In this document: piece after piece, positions 22,803-32,594 of the stretch
Numbering within the stretch: the stretch's first letter is position 1
Layout of the letters: each line of letters begins with the position of its first letter
Origin: Prorocentrum cordatum
Taxonomy: Eukaryota; Sar; Dinophyceae; Prorocentrales; Prorocentraceae
Assembly (NCBI GenBank): GCA_963575745.1
Contig: CAUYUJ010016890.1
Coordinates: 62,001-126,000, forward strand
Length of the DNA: 64,000 bases
Direction of reading: 5' to 3'
Position numbers and translations under genes: made by a program
Notes under the pieces: generated by a model
Seen by the model: only the letters and a program-made list of their open reading frames with translations
What the model was told of the DNA's origin: nothing
Database searches by the model: none

Positions 22803-22970
22803 CTACCAGACCACCCCAACCCAACCCGAAGACCCGAATTTCGGCCGAATTTCGGGTTGGGGGGGTAAGGCCTTCGTATGTGGTTTTTCCATGTTCCCCG
22901 ACCACCCCCCACTGGAAATGGAGGGCAAATCGGGGCCTTCGGGTCAGGTTGGGATGGTTTGGTGGGCGGT
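22803..22970 (+). repeat. Foldback family H, copy H1
   Basis: The start CAGACCACCCCAACCCAACC and the end GGTTGGGATGGTTTGGTGGG are inverted relatives. The interior TGTTCCCCGACCACCCCCCA and CTGGAAATGGAGGGCAAATC are shared with H2 at 23252-23412. Confidence 0.75.
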
Positions 22971-22988
22971 GACCTTTTGCAACTCGAG

Positions 22989-23139
22989 GGGAGGAGGAGG
23001 AGGAGGAGGAGGAGGAGGAGGAGGAGGAGGAGGAGGAGGAGGAGGAGGAGGAGGAGGAGGAGGAGGAGGGAGGAGGAGGAGGAGGATGGGAGGAGGAGGA
23101 GGAGGAGGAGGAGGAGGGGGAGGAGGACGAGGAGGAGAT
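22989..23139. repeat. GGA microsatellite
   Basis: Almost pure GGA triplets for 150 bp, between the two H elements. Confidence 0.95.
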
Positions 23140-23251
23140 GAAGAGACAACACCCCCGAGCTCGTGATTTCTCATGCCGCAGACCCCCAGAGGCCTCCTGC
23201 ACCCCTGCCTGCCCCAGGACAAGCATGTCGCCCTAAGTTGTTTGCTGACAA

Positions 23252-23412
23252 CCTAACAGACCACCCCACCCCAACCCGAAGACCCGAATTTCGGGTTGGG
23301 AGGGTACGGTTTCCACACGTGTTTCTTCGATGTTCCCCGATGCCCCCCCACTGGAAATGGGAGGGCAAATCGGGGCCTTCGGGTTGGGTTGGGGTGGTTT
23401 GGTGGGCAGCGA
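23252..23412 (+). repeat. Foldback family H, copy H2
   Basis: Inverted ends (GACCACCCCACCCCAACCCG versus GGGTTGGGTTGGGGTGGTTT) surround the same interior as H1. The 11-base word TTTGCTGACAA occurs at 23241-23251 and again at 23413-23423, immediately outside the element, as a target-site duplication would. Confidence 0.75.
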
Positions 23413-23429
23413 TTTGCTGACAATCCCGA

Positions 23430-23775
23430 GGCCCTGCAAAGGCCCCCAAGCAGCCGAAAACAGCGAGAAACCTTCTGCCGTGATTCGACGCGAAGGGGTC
23501 TAGGAGGAGCGCGCCAGGAGACCGTGTAATATTTTGGGGGGTAACCCTCGTTCTCTGGCGGAAGGGGGGGGAAGCGACGGCCGATAACCCACCGTTTTCG
23601 CATGCAGCCCAACGTCTGCCCGCGCGCACCAGCACTGCGTACCCCCTTCGGACCTGCGCAACAGACGAGGTCAGGTTGTCAAAAGGGGGGAAGGGGGGGA
23701 AAGGCTGGCCCGATAACCCGGTTTACCGCCGGGCCCTTAAAAAGTCTCCAGAGAGGGGAGGACTGGCACACGGAA
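23430..23775. other. Unassigned stretch
   Basis: GC-rich sequence with G runs; no gene or repeat recognised. Confidence 0.35.
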
Positions 23776-23940
23776 GAAACATCGACCTGGCATCGGCGAT
23801 ACATCGCCGATACATCGGCAATAGGCCCCCGATAGCGAACCGCACCTTCCTGGGCGGAGTGGGGTTATCAGACCCTTCTCGACGATCAATGGGCGATTAT
23901 AGGTCGATGCATCCCCCCCTTTGCCTATCACCCCATAGCG
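23775..23940 (+). repeat. Foldback family D, copy D2
   Basis: GGCATCGGCGATACATCGCC, AGGCCCCCGATAGCGAACCG, CACCTTCCTGGGCGGA, ATGGGCGATTATAGGTCGAT and GCATCCCCCC match copy D3 at 37545-37680 nearly base for base. Confidence 0.82.
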
Positions 23941-24195
23941 TCAGCTTGTGATTGATAAAAGCACGAGGGGCGCGTAACTAAAAAAATAATTCCCCTGCTC
24001 GGGCGTCTCGCGGGGGGGGCGGCTGCCAAGTGGAAACACAAGGGCGGCGGCGCCGGTGATTGGCGCCGACGCCCGGCCGCCAGCGAGAGGGCGACAGGCG
24101 CGACGCAAGTGGCGCCGCTTCAGTGGAGGGGGGGATCATTTAGGAATCACAGGCTGACACTATCGCTGTCCCTGAAAGGGAGGGGTGCGGACGGC

Positions 24196-24275
24196 CGCAG
24201 GTTGCGCAGGTACTCCACGTCCTCGGTGCGCTGCTCCGTCGTCAGCTGCAGGTCCTCCTTGGCGTCCGACAGCGC
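24196..24275 (-). CDS. Exon 4 of split coiled-coil gene
   Basis: This exon encodes ALSDAKEDLQLTTEQRTEDV followed by EYLRNL, then two bases of the next codon. It continues exon 3 in phase. The acceptor reads CCCGAG|GCGCTG. The donor is less certain: the best fit is CTGCG|GCCGTC (a GC donor), which leaves CG as the start of a codon; ending after CTG is the alternative. In the family as I remember it the next residues would contain a TCGETD-like motif, which I could not find downstream in the window. The heptad spacing of Leu and Val suggests a coiled coil. Confidence 0.75.
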
Positions 24276-24400
24276 CTCGGGGGCGCTCCGGCGCGCGCGG
24301 CCTGCCCCGGGTGGGTCATGTGGCCACGCGAGGGGCCGAGGCATCCGGCACTCCGGCTTCATTTTTTTATTGGGCGTCGCTTACTGGGGGGGCGACCTAA
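24276..24400. other. 3' edge of the intron upstream of exon 4
   Basis: GC-rich sequence adjoining the exon. The acceptor AG is at 24276-24277 on the minus strand. I saw no clear pyrimidine tract. Confidence 0.4.
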
Positions 24401-24640
24401 ACGGGCTTTCTTGGAGCCCTAGAGGCCTGAAGGGACCCGAAGGGCCTCCTTTTCGGACCCTAGAGGCCTCCATTTGGGCTCTGAAGGGCTCATTCAGGGG
24501 CCCTACAATGGCCTTTTTAGGCCCTAAAGGCCTCCCTCAAGGCCCCCTTTTCAAACCCTGAAGGGCGGCGCCCTTAGGAGCCCTGAAGGCCCCTGCAGGG
24601 GCCCCCCAAAGGGCCTTTTTCAGAGGCCCTACAGGGCCCA
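24400..24640. repeat. Palindrome-rich minisatellite (AGGCCT/GGGCCC)
   Basis: Units near 20-25 bp built from CCTAGAGGCCT, GAAGGGC and GGGGCCCT recur about ten times. Similar words appear at 26360-26425. Confidence 0.7.
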
Positions 24641-24740
24641 TTTTCTGCAGCCTTCGATGCTCCCTCATGTATCGCCCCCCCAGTCCCTTCTCCGCAGTCT
24701 AAGGTCAATATTCGATTTCACTAAGTGAACAGACATGATC

Positions 24741-25094
24741 GGTATCATTATCATCATCCTCCTCCTCCTCCTCCGAATCCGAATCCGCCTCCGCCGCCGC
24801 ATCCGCCTCCTCCTCCTCCTCCTCCTCCTCCTCCTCCTCCTCCTCCTCCTCCTCCTGATCATCCTCCTTTTCTGCGGTGAGCGGACTCTAGGTAGAAGCC
24901 TGTAGCGCTCGTGTGCGGCAGTCAATTAAAACACCTGAATGCAGACTAAGCGGAGCAGGAAATGGAAGGAGGCACTGAAAACTAGAGAAACCCGCCTCCT
25001 CCTCCTCCTCCTCCTCCTCCTCCTCCTCCTCCTCCTCCTCCTCCTCCTCCTCCTCCTCCTCCTACCCCTCCTGGTCCTCCTCTTCTTCCTCCTC
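24741..25094. repeat. Two TCC microsatellites
   Basis: TCC runs at 24755-24857 and 24993-25094 are separated by about 130 bp of unassigned sequence. Poly-Arg and poly-Leu frames here are artefacts. Confidence 0.93.
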
Positions 25095-25139
25095 TCGAAA
25101 ATAGCACACGGCGGCAAACTTTCGGAGCAGAGCTTCAAA

Positions 25140-26000
25140 AGTTGATGGGTTGCCTATATTGGCGGCAGTCCAGGGGGAAAAGTGAGAGGGGAGCAGGCCT
25201 CCTCAGAAGCCCTCAGGCCTTCTGAGAAATGTGCTGCGTCTTCGGAGAAGGTTTACCTCGGCTCGCCGCCGAGTAAAGGTCTTCGAGACTGAGACCCCAA
25301 ACCTCTCGTCGGGCTTGTGCTGGCCCGGGTCAATGCAAACTCGGATCAGTCAGGCTTTGCAACATCCTCCAGGATCCTGCGGTATCCTGCGCGCTGACCT
25401 GGGACAATGCAACCCTGGCTTTGCCGGATCCTGCAAGATCTGGCGCTCTCGCTGACCTCAGGAGGCGAAGAGGTACCGATACCGCCACTCCCCAGACCCC
25501 TGTGATCAGAATTTCGAGGCGAATCTAGCGGTGGCGACGAGGGCCTCCCAGGAGGCCCAAACAGGAGGGAAAATGAGGAAAGGGTAGCGATATGGGTACC
25601 TTTGCCTCCTCTGCTGACCCCCGCTTGCATTGTGAGCATTTTCTTATTCGGCGTCTCGACGCTGGGCGGAAGAAGGGGGGGGGTCTGGCTCCACACTTCT
25701 GCTGAAGGCGACAATTTGCAACAGTGCGTCCTGTGGGGGAGACCCCGCCTGGTCGAAACAGGCGCCCAAAAACAGCCAAGATCTACTGCATGGTGGGGGG
25801 GGAGGGGGGCCTCAGATCAAATTTTCAGGGTCCCGGATCCAAGGACAAGGCCCCCGGATACCGAAACAGGCAAAAACCCTTCCCTAAGCCAGCGCCTCGA
25901 ACCTGCCCGCGCTTCCTACTTGCCAGAACCAGTGCTTGGCCACCTCAGAACCCCAGACGGCTCCAGTGTGGGCCACGCGCCGAACAGTCGAGTAGGGGAT
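25140..26000. other. Unassigned, with a small duplication
   Basis: No gene recognised. Around 25326-25440 a segment with TCAATGCAAAC, GGCTTTGC and GGATCCTGC is repeated once (GACAATGCAACC, GGCTTTGCCGGATCCTGC). Confidence 0.4.
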
Positions 26001-26001
26001 A

Positions 26002-26149
26002 GACTACAGAATGGATTTACCCCAGAACTGGCATTCTCGTCGAATCTGCACAAAATACGTAGAATGTTCGCCGATCTACGAACACTCAATGTATGTGTTT
26101 CATGGGGAAGGCGGGAAAATGATTTCTGGGGTACATCAATTCTGTAGTC
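26002..26149. repeat. Single foldback element J with 26-bp inverted ends
   Basis: GACTACAGAATGGATTTACC at the left and GGTACATCAATTCTGTAGTC at the right are reverse complements except for two positions; the match extends to CCCAGAA/TTCTGGG. The 96-bp interior is unrelated to families A-D. No second copy was seen in the window. Confidence 0.75.
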
Positions 26150-26339
26150 GATCAGCTACTTGAAACAGTTCCTCGGGGGCCAGGTCTTCACCCGAGGCCC
26201 AGGAGCCAGCCTCCAAGGGCCAAACTTACCTGTTGGCGTCGCGGCACCGCGCGCAGCAGCGCGGCGTACCCTTTGCGGGCGTCCAAACCAAACAGCTCGA
26301 CCATCTCCTCGGTTGGGCGCGAACGGACGATAAATGGGA

Positions 26340-26600
26340 GGAGGGAAAGGTGCCCTTTTGGGACCCCAAAGGCCCCCCTCTGGGGCCCGAAAGGACCCCC
26401 CTTGAGGGGCCCTAGAGGGCCCTTTTTCTGCAGCTCTCCCCCCCTCCCAACTCGCGCCCAACTCGGGGGCCAGGTCTTCGTCCCGGGCCGCCCAGGCCGT
26501 GGTTGCTCACCGCCCCAGAGGCCCAGGAGAGCCAGCCTTAGGTCGGGCGTCCCCCTACAGGCTCATTCTGGACGAACAATAAAAAATACCCCACAAGCAA
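26340..26600. repeat. GGCCCT minisatellite fragment and family B left-half (26539)
   Basis: GGGGCCC/AGGGCCC words run to about 26425. At 26539, TAGGTCGGGCGTCCCCCTAC and AGGCTCATTCTGGACGA match the left terminus of family B; no right terminus follows. Confidence 0.6.
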
Positions 26601-26741
26601 ATCACCGACCAGACCGGTGATCACCCACGATTGCCCCAGGACAACCCCGCCAGAATCTGCGACGAATCCCCGAAACCAAATCCACAGTCACTGCGACCCC
26701 CTCAGGAGTACACCCCCAAATCGACAGAGGTGCGACAAGCA

Positions 26742-26774
26742 GGGCCGGCGGAATGAGCGAAGCGATTCAATAAA
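26742..26774 (+). repeat. 33-bp exact repeat, copy 1
   Basis: These 33 bases are identical to 32595-32627 and contain GGCGGAATGAGCGAAGCG and end in ATTCAATAAA. Both copies lie beside family E arrays, and flanking similarity is weak. Confidence 0.85.
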
Positions 26775-26929
26775 TACCCCATATTCCTCTTCGTATATTT
26801 TTACAAGCACGGGCGGGGGGAAAACCCGTCCCCCCCCCCCAAAAAAAAACCGGACTCCCGGGATCTGGGGCGTTGGGAACCTCCAGACGGGCCTCGAAGC
26901 GGCCACCGGGCCTCGCAGGGCGTTTTGCC

Positions 26930-27560
26930 AAGCCTTACCAGCACACCTAGGGCGATCAGGGGGGTCATCGGAGACGTCCCAGAGACCCCCAAGATAGCAC
27001 AAGAGCGCTCCAAGAGTGACCGACGTGACCCAAGATGGCCCAAGAGGCCTCCAGGACGGCCTCAAAAAGGCCTCCAAGAGCACTCACAAGAAGGCCCCCC
27101 GAGGCAAAAATCATTCATTGTCTGTTGGTTGTTGGTGAAGTCTGCGGTTCTCCTCTATAGGCTTCCCGACGCTCCAAGACGGCGGTCTTCTGGGCGTTGG
27201 AAGCCGCCTGGGGGGGCTCCAAAATCGCCCCACAACCATCCGAAAGGGCTTCCAGGCAGTCCAAGAGAGCCCCAAAACGGCACAACACGAGATGGCCCTC
27301 AGAGAGCCAACACAAGACGGGTCCAAGATGGCCCTCAGAGAGCCCCATGGCGGCCCAAGATGGCCCAAAGACACCCTCCGAAGCATTCCGAATCGTGACC
27401 CGGTCGTTCAGGGAGACCGCGGTTGGAGGCAGGGTGGCCCGAGGAAGCCCCCGGAGGCCCCCAGAATACGCCCAGGAGGCCTCCATAAGGCCTTAAGAAA
27501 ACCTGTTTCAACTTTTGTGAGGCCCCCAGAGGCTCTCCAAGGAGGAACCTCCGCAAAAAA
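26930..27560. repeat. Family E array 1 (CCAAGAGGCCTCCAAGACGGCC type)
   Basis: A degenerate 11-12-bp unit, CCAAGAGGCC or CCAAGACGGC, runs on both sides of a central AT-richer hinge (about 27100-27160). The hinge is followed by GGCTTCCCGACGCTCCAAGA. The same hinge layout recurs at 31980-32070, 36075-36150 and 53470-53550. Confidence 0.75.
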
Positions 27561-27779
27561 GAGCTGAGGAGGATGGGGAGTGCGCGCAGGGTATGGCGAA
27601 AATAAGGAAACAGAAGCACGGAGAAAGGATAATGAATAACGTTTTTATAACGGCGATGCCGGAAAAGGCAACAAGGAGTTATCGCTAAATTGTCGGCTTC
27701 ACCTTTTCTGCTGTTCCGCCTGCATACCAAGCTTCAAGGACCAAGGTGCATGGCGCGAAGCGCCACTGCAGTCTTGCAC

Positions 27780-28051
27780 ATATATATATATATACAGTAC
27801 ATATATACATATACATATACATATACACATACATAAATACCTACATACCTACATACATACATACATACATACATACATACATACATACATACATGCATGC
27901 ATGCATGCATGCATGCATGCATGCATACATACATATATACATGCATACATACATACATACATACATACATACATGCATGCATGCATGCATGCATGCATAC
28001 ATACATACATACATACATACATACATGCATGCATGCATGAATACATACATG

Positions 28052-28087
<36 letters not shown>

Positions 28088-28129
28088 CGTGCGTGCGTAC
28101 GTACGTACGTACGTACGTACATACATACA

Positions 28130-28163
<34 letters not shown>

Positions 28164-28197
28164 CATACATACATACATACATACATACATAAATTCT
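27780..28197. repeat. Tetranucleotide array CATA/CATG/CAGG/CGTA
   Basis: About 415 bp of ACAT repeats shift phase into GCAT, CAGG and ACGT blocks and back. Blocks of GCATGCAT and ACGTACGT are perfectly self-complementary and could extrude as cruciforms. Confidence 0.95.

Positions 28198-28199
<2 letters not shown>

Positions 28200-28285
<86 letters not shown>
28200..28285. repeat. Poly(A) run of about 86 bases
   Basis: An unbroken A homopolymer directly follows the tetranucleotide array. Its length is likely to be assembly-sensitive. I saw no retroelement body upstream. Confidence 0.95.
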
Positions 28286-28286
<1 letters not shown>

Positions 28287-28577
28287 ATCAAACATCGTCC
28301 CCCAGTATATGTTGTTACTATGATTGGAGATTCCTCCTGTAGCGGGACGTCCCCGAGAGGCTGCAACCGCACTTGGGCGTCGCGGCCCCGCTCGCAGCAG
28401 CGCGGCGGAGCCGGGCTGGCGGGAGCGGCCAAGAGGACAGCGGTGCGGCGGCCGCGGCCGGGCCCTGAAGAGGCCCCCGGAGGGGACGCGCAGGGCCCAC
28501 CCGCAGGGTTGAGTCAGGCTTGTCCCTCTACAGGAAGGATATCCAAAAATAATTAGGAAATAGTCTGGGGACGATGT
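28286..28577. repeat. Two family B half-elements flanking GC-rich DNA
   Basis: At 28286-28352, CATCGTCCCCCAG and CCTCCTGTAGCGGGACGTCCC match a family B right half. At 28509-28577, GAGTCAGGCTTGTCCCTCTA and TCTGGGGACGATG match a left half. Between them is GC-rich DNA with CGCAGCAGCGCGGCGGA, also seen at 26250. Confidence 0.6.
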
Positions 28578-28877
28578 GCTTGCTATTTTGGGCCATTTGG
28601 GTGTACAGGGGGGAGGGGGGAGGGCTTCTCAGAAGGAGGCTGCTTCTCAGGAGGCGCGGGCCTCACATGCACATACAAGGACCGTGCACTCCAAGAGGCA
28701 GCGGTGCTTCTGAGAGGCCTTCCCCCCTTCCCCCTTGTCCCCCCCTCTGCACGTGGCCGAACACGCACACAGGCCAGCCACTTCGATCTCTGTAGGGGGC
28801 GCCAGGATGTCTGACATGAGGGAGGGGTGTTCAGTGGCAACTCGTGGGAGCCTCCCATGAAATCGTGTCGGCCCTTG

Positions 28878-29042
28878 CGAATCGACGCTAATAGACGCTA
28901 AATCGCCTCTATGCGACGCTAAATCGACGCTAATCGAAGCTAACCGACGCTAAACCCACTTTAAATAGACGCTAACAGACGCTAAATCGGCGCATCTCAT
29001 CGACTCCCAGACGCTAATCGGCATCAATCGACGCTAAAGACG
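28878..29042. repeat. Minisatellite TCGACGCTAAA
   Basis: About a dozen units of 10-14 bp, CGACGCTAA(A/T) with insertions. Confidence 0.85.
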
Positions 29043-29060
29043 GAATAAAAAGGGTACATT

Positions 29061-29250
29061 GCAGGCCAGTCCACAAGAAACCTTCCACAAGAAACCCAAC
29101 CCTGAGACCCCAGGACGTCCCTTGATTTTTGGCGTGGGAACGTCACGCTTTCAATATCGAAACCATCGAAACCCAAGAAACCCAGGGCACCCTGGAGGCA
29201 AGCAGGGTGCTTCTTGGCATGGGTCTCCACTGCACACTAGGCCCCCACGA
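29061..29250 (+). repeat. Dispersed repeat F, copy 2
   Basis: Partner of 964-1156, in the same orientation and order of landmarks. Confidence 0.65.
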
Positions 29251-29306
29251 TTCGCTACCGACGGTGTGGCGCCCCCCCCATCGGCAGGGTTCGGGGGGGC
29301 TCCGCT

Positions 29307-29509
29307 CGGGGAGACGTAAGACCCGGGTACGGGGGACTCGGGTTGGCCCGACGAGGTCGTCAAAAAAATGACGAGGCCGAGCCTGCATTTTGACGAGGCC
29401 TCCCGCTGCAGACATCCCACGAAACCCCTCCTCGTCAAAATCCGAGGCGCGGTCGTCAAAAAACGATGGCGAACCCGAGTCCTGGCAAACCCGGGTCTTA
29501 CGCTCCCCC
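29307..29509. repeat. Single foldback element K with inverted ends of about 41 bp
   Basis: GGGGAGACGTAAGACCCGGG and GGACTCGGGTTGGCC at the left are answered by GGCGAACCCGAGTCC and ACCCGGGTCTTACGCTCCCC at the right. The interior repeats TCGTCAAAAA and GACGAGGC words, also in inverted pairs. Confidence 0.75.
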
Positions 29510-29577
29510 GATCCGCGCACTCGCCGACGCGGCGGGAGAGGCTCCTCACATATCTCTGCCCTCCCGGAGGCCCCCAG

Positions 29578-29744
29578 AAGAGGAGGATGAGGAGCAGGAG
29601 GAGGAGGAGGAGGAGGAGGAGGAGGAGGAGGAGGAGGAGGAGGAGGGGGACGGGGAGGAGGGGGAGGAGGAGGAGCAGGAGGAGGAGGAGGAGGAGGAGG
29701 AGGAAGAGGAGGAGCAGGAGGAGGAGGAGGAGGAGGAGGAGGCC
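29578..29744. repeat. GGA microsatellite
   Basis: GGA triplets with GCA interruptions for about 165 bp. Confidence 0.95.
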
Positions 29745-29904
29745 GCGATGGCGGCCGTTGCCGGCCCCAGCCGCCCCCGCCCCCCCCCCGGTCACGCCAC
29801 GAGTCGTGCTGACCTCCGAGCTGTCTGGCATTCCCAGACGACGCCCGCGCGAAACGTTACGATACCTGCCCCTCCCCCCTCCCTCCCCCCTTTCCTGGGA
29901 CGCA

Positions 29905-30110
29905 CATGGACATGCTAATACTATATGTCCGCCTTGGAGGCGCGCGTCCGACCCCAACATATAGTATACCCATCCTGTAGTATATCGTTTCCCGAGCGGT
30001 GTGGCCAGAAAGCGCCCGCCACGACGCATATACTATAAGATTTCTCGGTGCGCGCGTCGCCCCTTGGGGGGCGACGCACATATAGTGTAAGTATGTTGGG
30101 GTGTTGCCGA
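29905..30110. repeat. Cluster of ATATAGTATA-type palindromic words
   Basis: TACTATATGT, CATATAGTATAC, TAGTATATCG, CATATACTATAAG and CATATAGTGTAAG occur within 170 bp of otherwise GC-rich DNA. GCGCGCGTC flanks two of them. Confidence 0.6.
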
Positions 30111-30159
30111 CCCCTGGTAACGCACGCTGCCGCCTGGGAATACAAAAAGGCCCTCCAAG

Positions 30160-30353
30160 ACTCGGAAGCCGGGCCAGAGCTGCCAAGTCCGTGGCTGCTA
30201 AAATCGGCCCCCGGGGAGTTGGCTTCGTCCTTCCGGGAAGAAGCCCGTTGACTGTTTCGCGTGCCGCGCCTCCTTCCGGGACGTTGTTTCTTCCTTCCGG
30301 GAGGGCCGTGTTAGCAGCCAGGGCTTTAGCAGCCCTCGCCCGGCTTCCGAAAG
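30160..30353. repeat. Foldback family I, full copy
   Basis: The left end CTCGGAAGCCGGGCCAGAGC with GTGGCTGCTAAAA and the right end TTAGCAGCC...AGCCCTCGCCCGGCTTCCGA are inverted relatives. Half-copies lie at 31520-31570 (left type) and 32686-32735 (right type). Confidence 0.75.
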
Positions 30354-30359
30354 ACGGCG

Positions 30360-31090
30360 GCGGGGACTCGCCGCAGGCGTTTTCGATGATACGACAAACG
30401 GAAGCAAAGCTGGATCGGGCATCCCTGACGCCCTGTCGACCTGGAGGACGCACTGCAGGTTCGCGTCGTGCCGACCCCGGCGTTGGCTCCTGACACCGCG
30501 GGGGTCGTTCCACCTTGAAGGATAAGCCATTGCCGAAGCGTCAGATCGCTCAATGTCGACCGACTCTGGGTCGCCGCGGCGCCCAACGCCGAACGCCAGC
30601 GGCGGGGTAGCCGCCAGTCGACACGACGCGATGCATACCGTATCGGGCGCTTCGGCCGCTCCGCATTGCTCCCAGAACTAGCTGAAAGCGCTCCAGTGCG
30701 CTCTGCAACAATCGGGGGGCGCGCAAACAGGGATTAGCGATCCATGGATTTGGCGCGCGGTCGCGGCCGGCCGGAGGTGCCCTCCCCAAAATGCGGCCGG
30801 TGCCGCCTCGCTCGGCGGCGGAAATCCACGATTCCCAATGGAAACGGGACCCTTCGCTGATCCACGCCCCCTCAATCCATGTCCGCGATCGCCTGAAATA
30901 GTGCACGTGTATCCAAAGCCTGCCTCACCTCCCCCCCCCCATCCTTCTCTTCCTCCTCATACGACCCACATCGGCTCCAGAACGGTCCCTGGGCCCCTCC
31001 AGGGGTACAACGCGGACGACGACGCCGTCCTCCTCCTCCACCTCCTCCTCCTTCTCCCGCTCCGAGGCGCGGCCGCGCGCAGCCGCGCCC
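30360..31090. other. Intronic stretch with no recognised feature
   Basis: This lies inside the intron between exons 3 and 4. Apart from a TCC-rich patch at 31020-31060 I see nothing in it. Confidence 0.4.
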
Positions 31091-31094
31091 ACGC

Positions 31095-31169
31095 CTTGAC
31101 GTTCGCCGAGTGCTCCTCCTCCATCGTGTCGAGGTTCTCCTTGCCGACCGCGATCTGCTCCTCTTTGGC
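31095..31169 (-). CDS. Exon 3 of split coiled-coil gene
   Basis: This exon encodes AKEEQIAVGKENLDTMEEEH then SANVK, 25 codons in phase 0. The acceptor reads GACAGCAG|GCCAAAGAG; using the AG three bases earlier would add one Gln. The donor reads GTCAAG|GCGTGG, so intron 3 begins GC. The sequence is highly charged and helical, and joins exon 2 (ending EALKK) and exon 4 (starting ALSDAKE) without disturbing the frame. Codons end mostly in G or C, unlike the surrounding microsatellites. Confidence 0.8.
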
Positions 31170-31255
31170 CTGCTGTCGTCGGCACCGCGCGCTCCCCTAC
31201 CTGGCCGTCGCCCCCCCCACTCCCACGGGAGCCCCCCACCCCACGAACCCAGGGT

Positions 31256-31432
31256 TAAGTCGGGCGTGTCCCTCTACAGGAGGAATATTCAAAAATAGGT
31301 CAAAAATAGTATGGGGACGATGTCTTGAATATTCTTTGACTCGTTTGGAATCGTTTTGACTATTTTTGCAAATTGTGAATTTTCTTCGTTCAAAATCTCA
31401 AAATCCGCCTGTCGGGGGGCATGCCCGAGCTA
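31256..31432. mobile_element. Foldback family B, full copy B5
   Basis: It runs from TAAGTCGGGCGTGTCCCTCT to GGGGGGCATGCCCGAGCTA, with inverted ends of about 25 bp and a central TATGGGGACGATG. It is flanked by TA on both sides and is 177 bp long. Its interior is inverted relative to B6 and B7, so copies insert in both orientations. Confidence 0.78.
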
Positions 31433-31439
31433 ACCCCAG

Positions 31440-31780
31440 GAGGTGGGGGGGTCCGCGGGCGCGCCTGGTGCAAAGCCCGGGCACCGCCCACACAAATACC
31501 TACATGAAATCATGCACGACTTTCGGAAGCTTGGCGAGGGCTGGCAATTCCGTGGCTGCTAAAACGGTTTTCCTGAAAGAAAAAACGAATTCCCAGAATT
31601 CGCCGGCCCAACGGGCCAGGGCGTGCTAAGATCTCCGGTAACTGGTTAACAGTATTAACAGTATTTCTAGTTCGCGCGCGCGGGGCGGCCCCTGGGGGTC
31701 CCCCGGCGAAAAGTACCCCGACCAACGCCCGGTCGCCGCCCGACCGCCGCCCGACCAAGTCTACTCAGAGATGGTTTTCC
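31440..31780. other. Unassigned, with a family I half-copy
   Basis: TCGGAAGCTTGGCGAGGGCT and CCGTGGCTGCTAAAACGG at 31520-31568 match the left end of family I. Nothing else was recognised. Confidence 0.5.
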
Positions 31781-31789
31781 TTCTGGGTG

Positions 31790-32430
31790 CGGCCTCTCAG
31801 GCTCCCCAGAGCGCGCTCAGAGTGCCCCAAGAGGCCCCCAAGACTGCCCAAGAGGCCCCCGAGACGCCCAAAGAGCGCTCGAAGACGCCGAAGATGACCC
31901 CAAGACGGCCCAAAAGGCCCCCAAGACAGCCCAAGAGGCCTCCAAGACGCCCCAAGAGCCTTCCAAGAGGCCTCCGAAGAGAGCCCCAAGAGGCCAAAAT
32001 CGTTGATTTTCATTGGTTTTTTCGATGTTTTTTGTGTTCTGGCTTTTTCGGCTTCCGGACGCTCCAAGACGGCCCAAGAGGCCCCCAAGACCGCTCCAAG
32101 ACGGCCCACGAAGCTCCCAAGACGGCGCCGAAACGACCCAAGAGAGCCCTCAAGACGGCCCAAGTGCCGCCCAAGACGGACCAAGAGGCCCCAAGACGGG
32201 CCCAAGAGGGACTCAGGAGGGATACCGAGAACTCAAAAATGGAGCCCTCCGTCCCAGAAGGCGCCCAGGAGGTCCCAAAGAGGCCCCAAGAGGCCTCCAA
32301 GAGGCCCCAAGATGTCGCCAAGAGGCCCCAGGAGACTCCCAGGAGGCCCAAAAGAAGCCCCAGAAGGCTTCAAACATGTCTCCCAGGCGCCCCCGAACGG
32401 CCTCTCAACAGACCCCAAGAGGCCCCCCAA
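31790..32430. repeat. Family E array 2
   Basis: This is the longest CCAAGAGGCC/CCAAGACGGC array. The hinge at 31985-32060 (GGCCAAAATCGTTGATTTTC, then GGCTTCCGGACGCTCCAAGA) splits it. Minus-strand translation gives periodic LGxSWAxLGRL peptides in several frames. Because every frame is open and repetitive, I do not call a protein. Confidence 0.8.
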
Positions 32431-32594
32431 AGAAGCATCTTGACGACGACTCTATTTCGCCCCATCGAGAGACGACCCCCAGGGAACTGCTTCACCATCA
32501 AAACTCCCCACGCAACGCGTCCGAACGACACCCGCCCCCAAGAGCGCAACATGGGCAACGAACACACAGACAAAAACCAGCGATGCCATATCAC

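Noticed and set aside
28200-28285. Poly(A) run as the tail of a processed retrogene
   Set aside because: The sequence upstream is a tetranucleotide array with no gene body, so a retrogene tail is unsupported.
31790-32430. Minus-strand protein of LGxSWAxLGRL repeats
   Set aside because: All frames of the array are open and repetitive, so coding cannot be told from minisatellite translation; kept as repeat family E.
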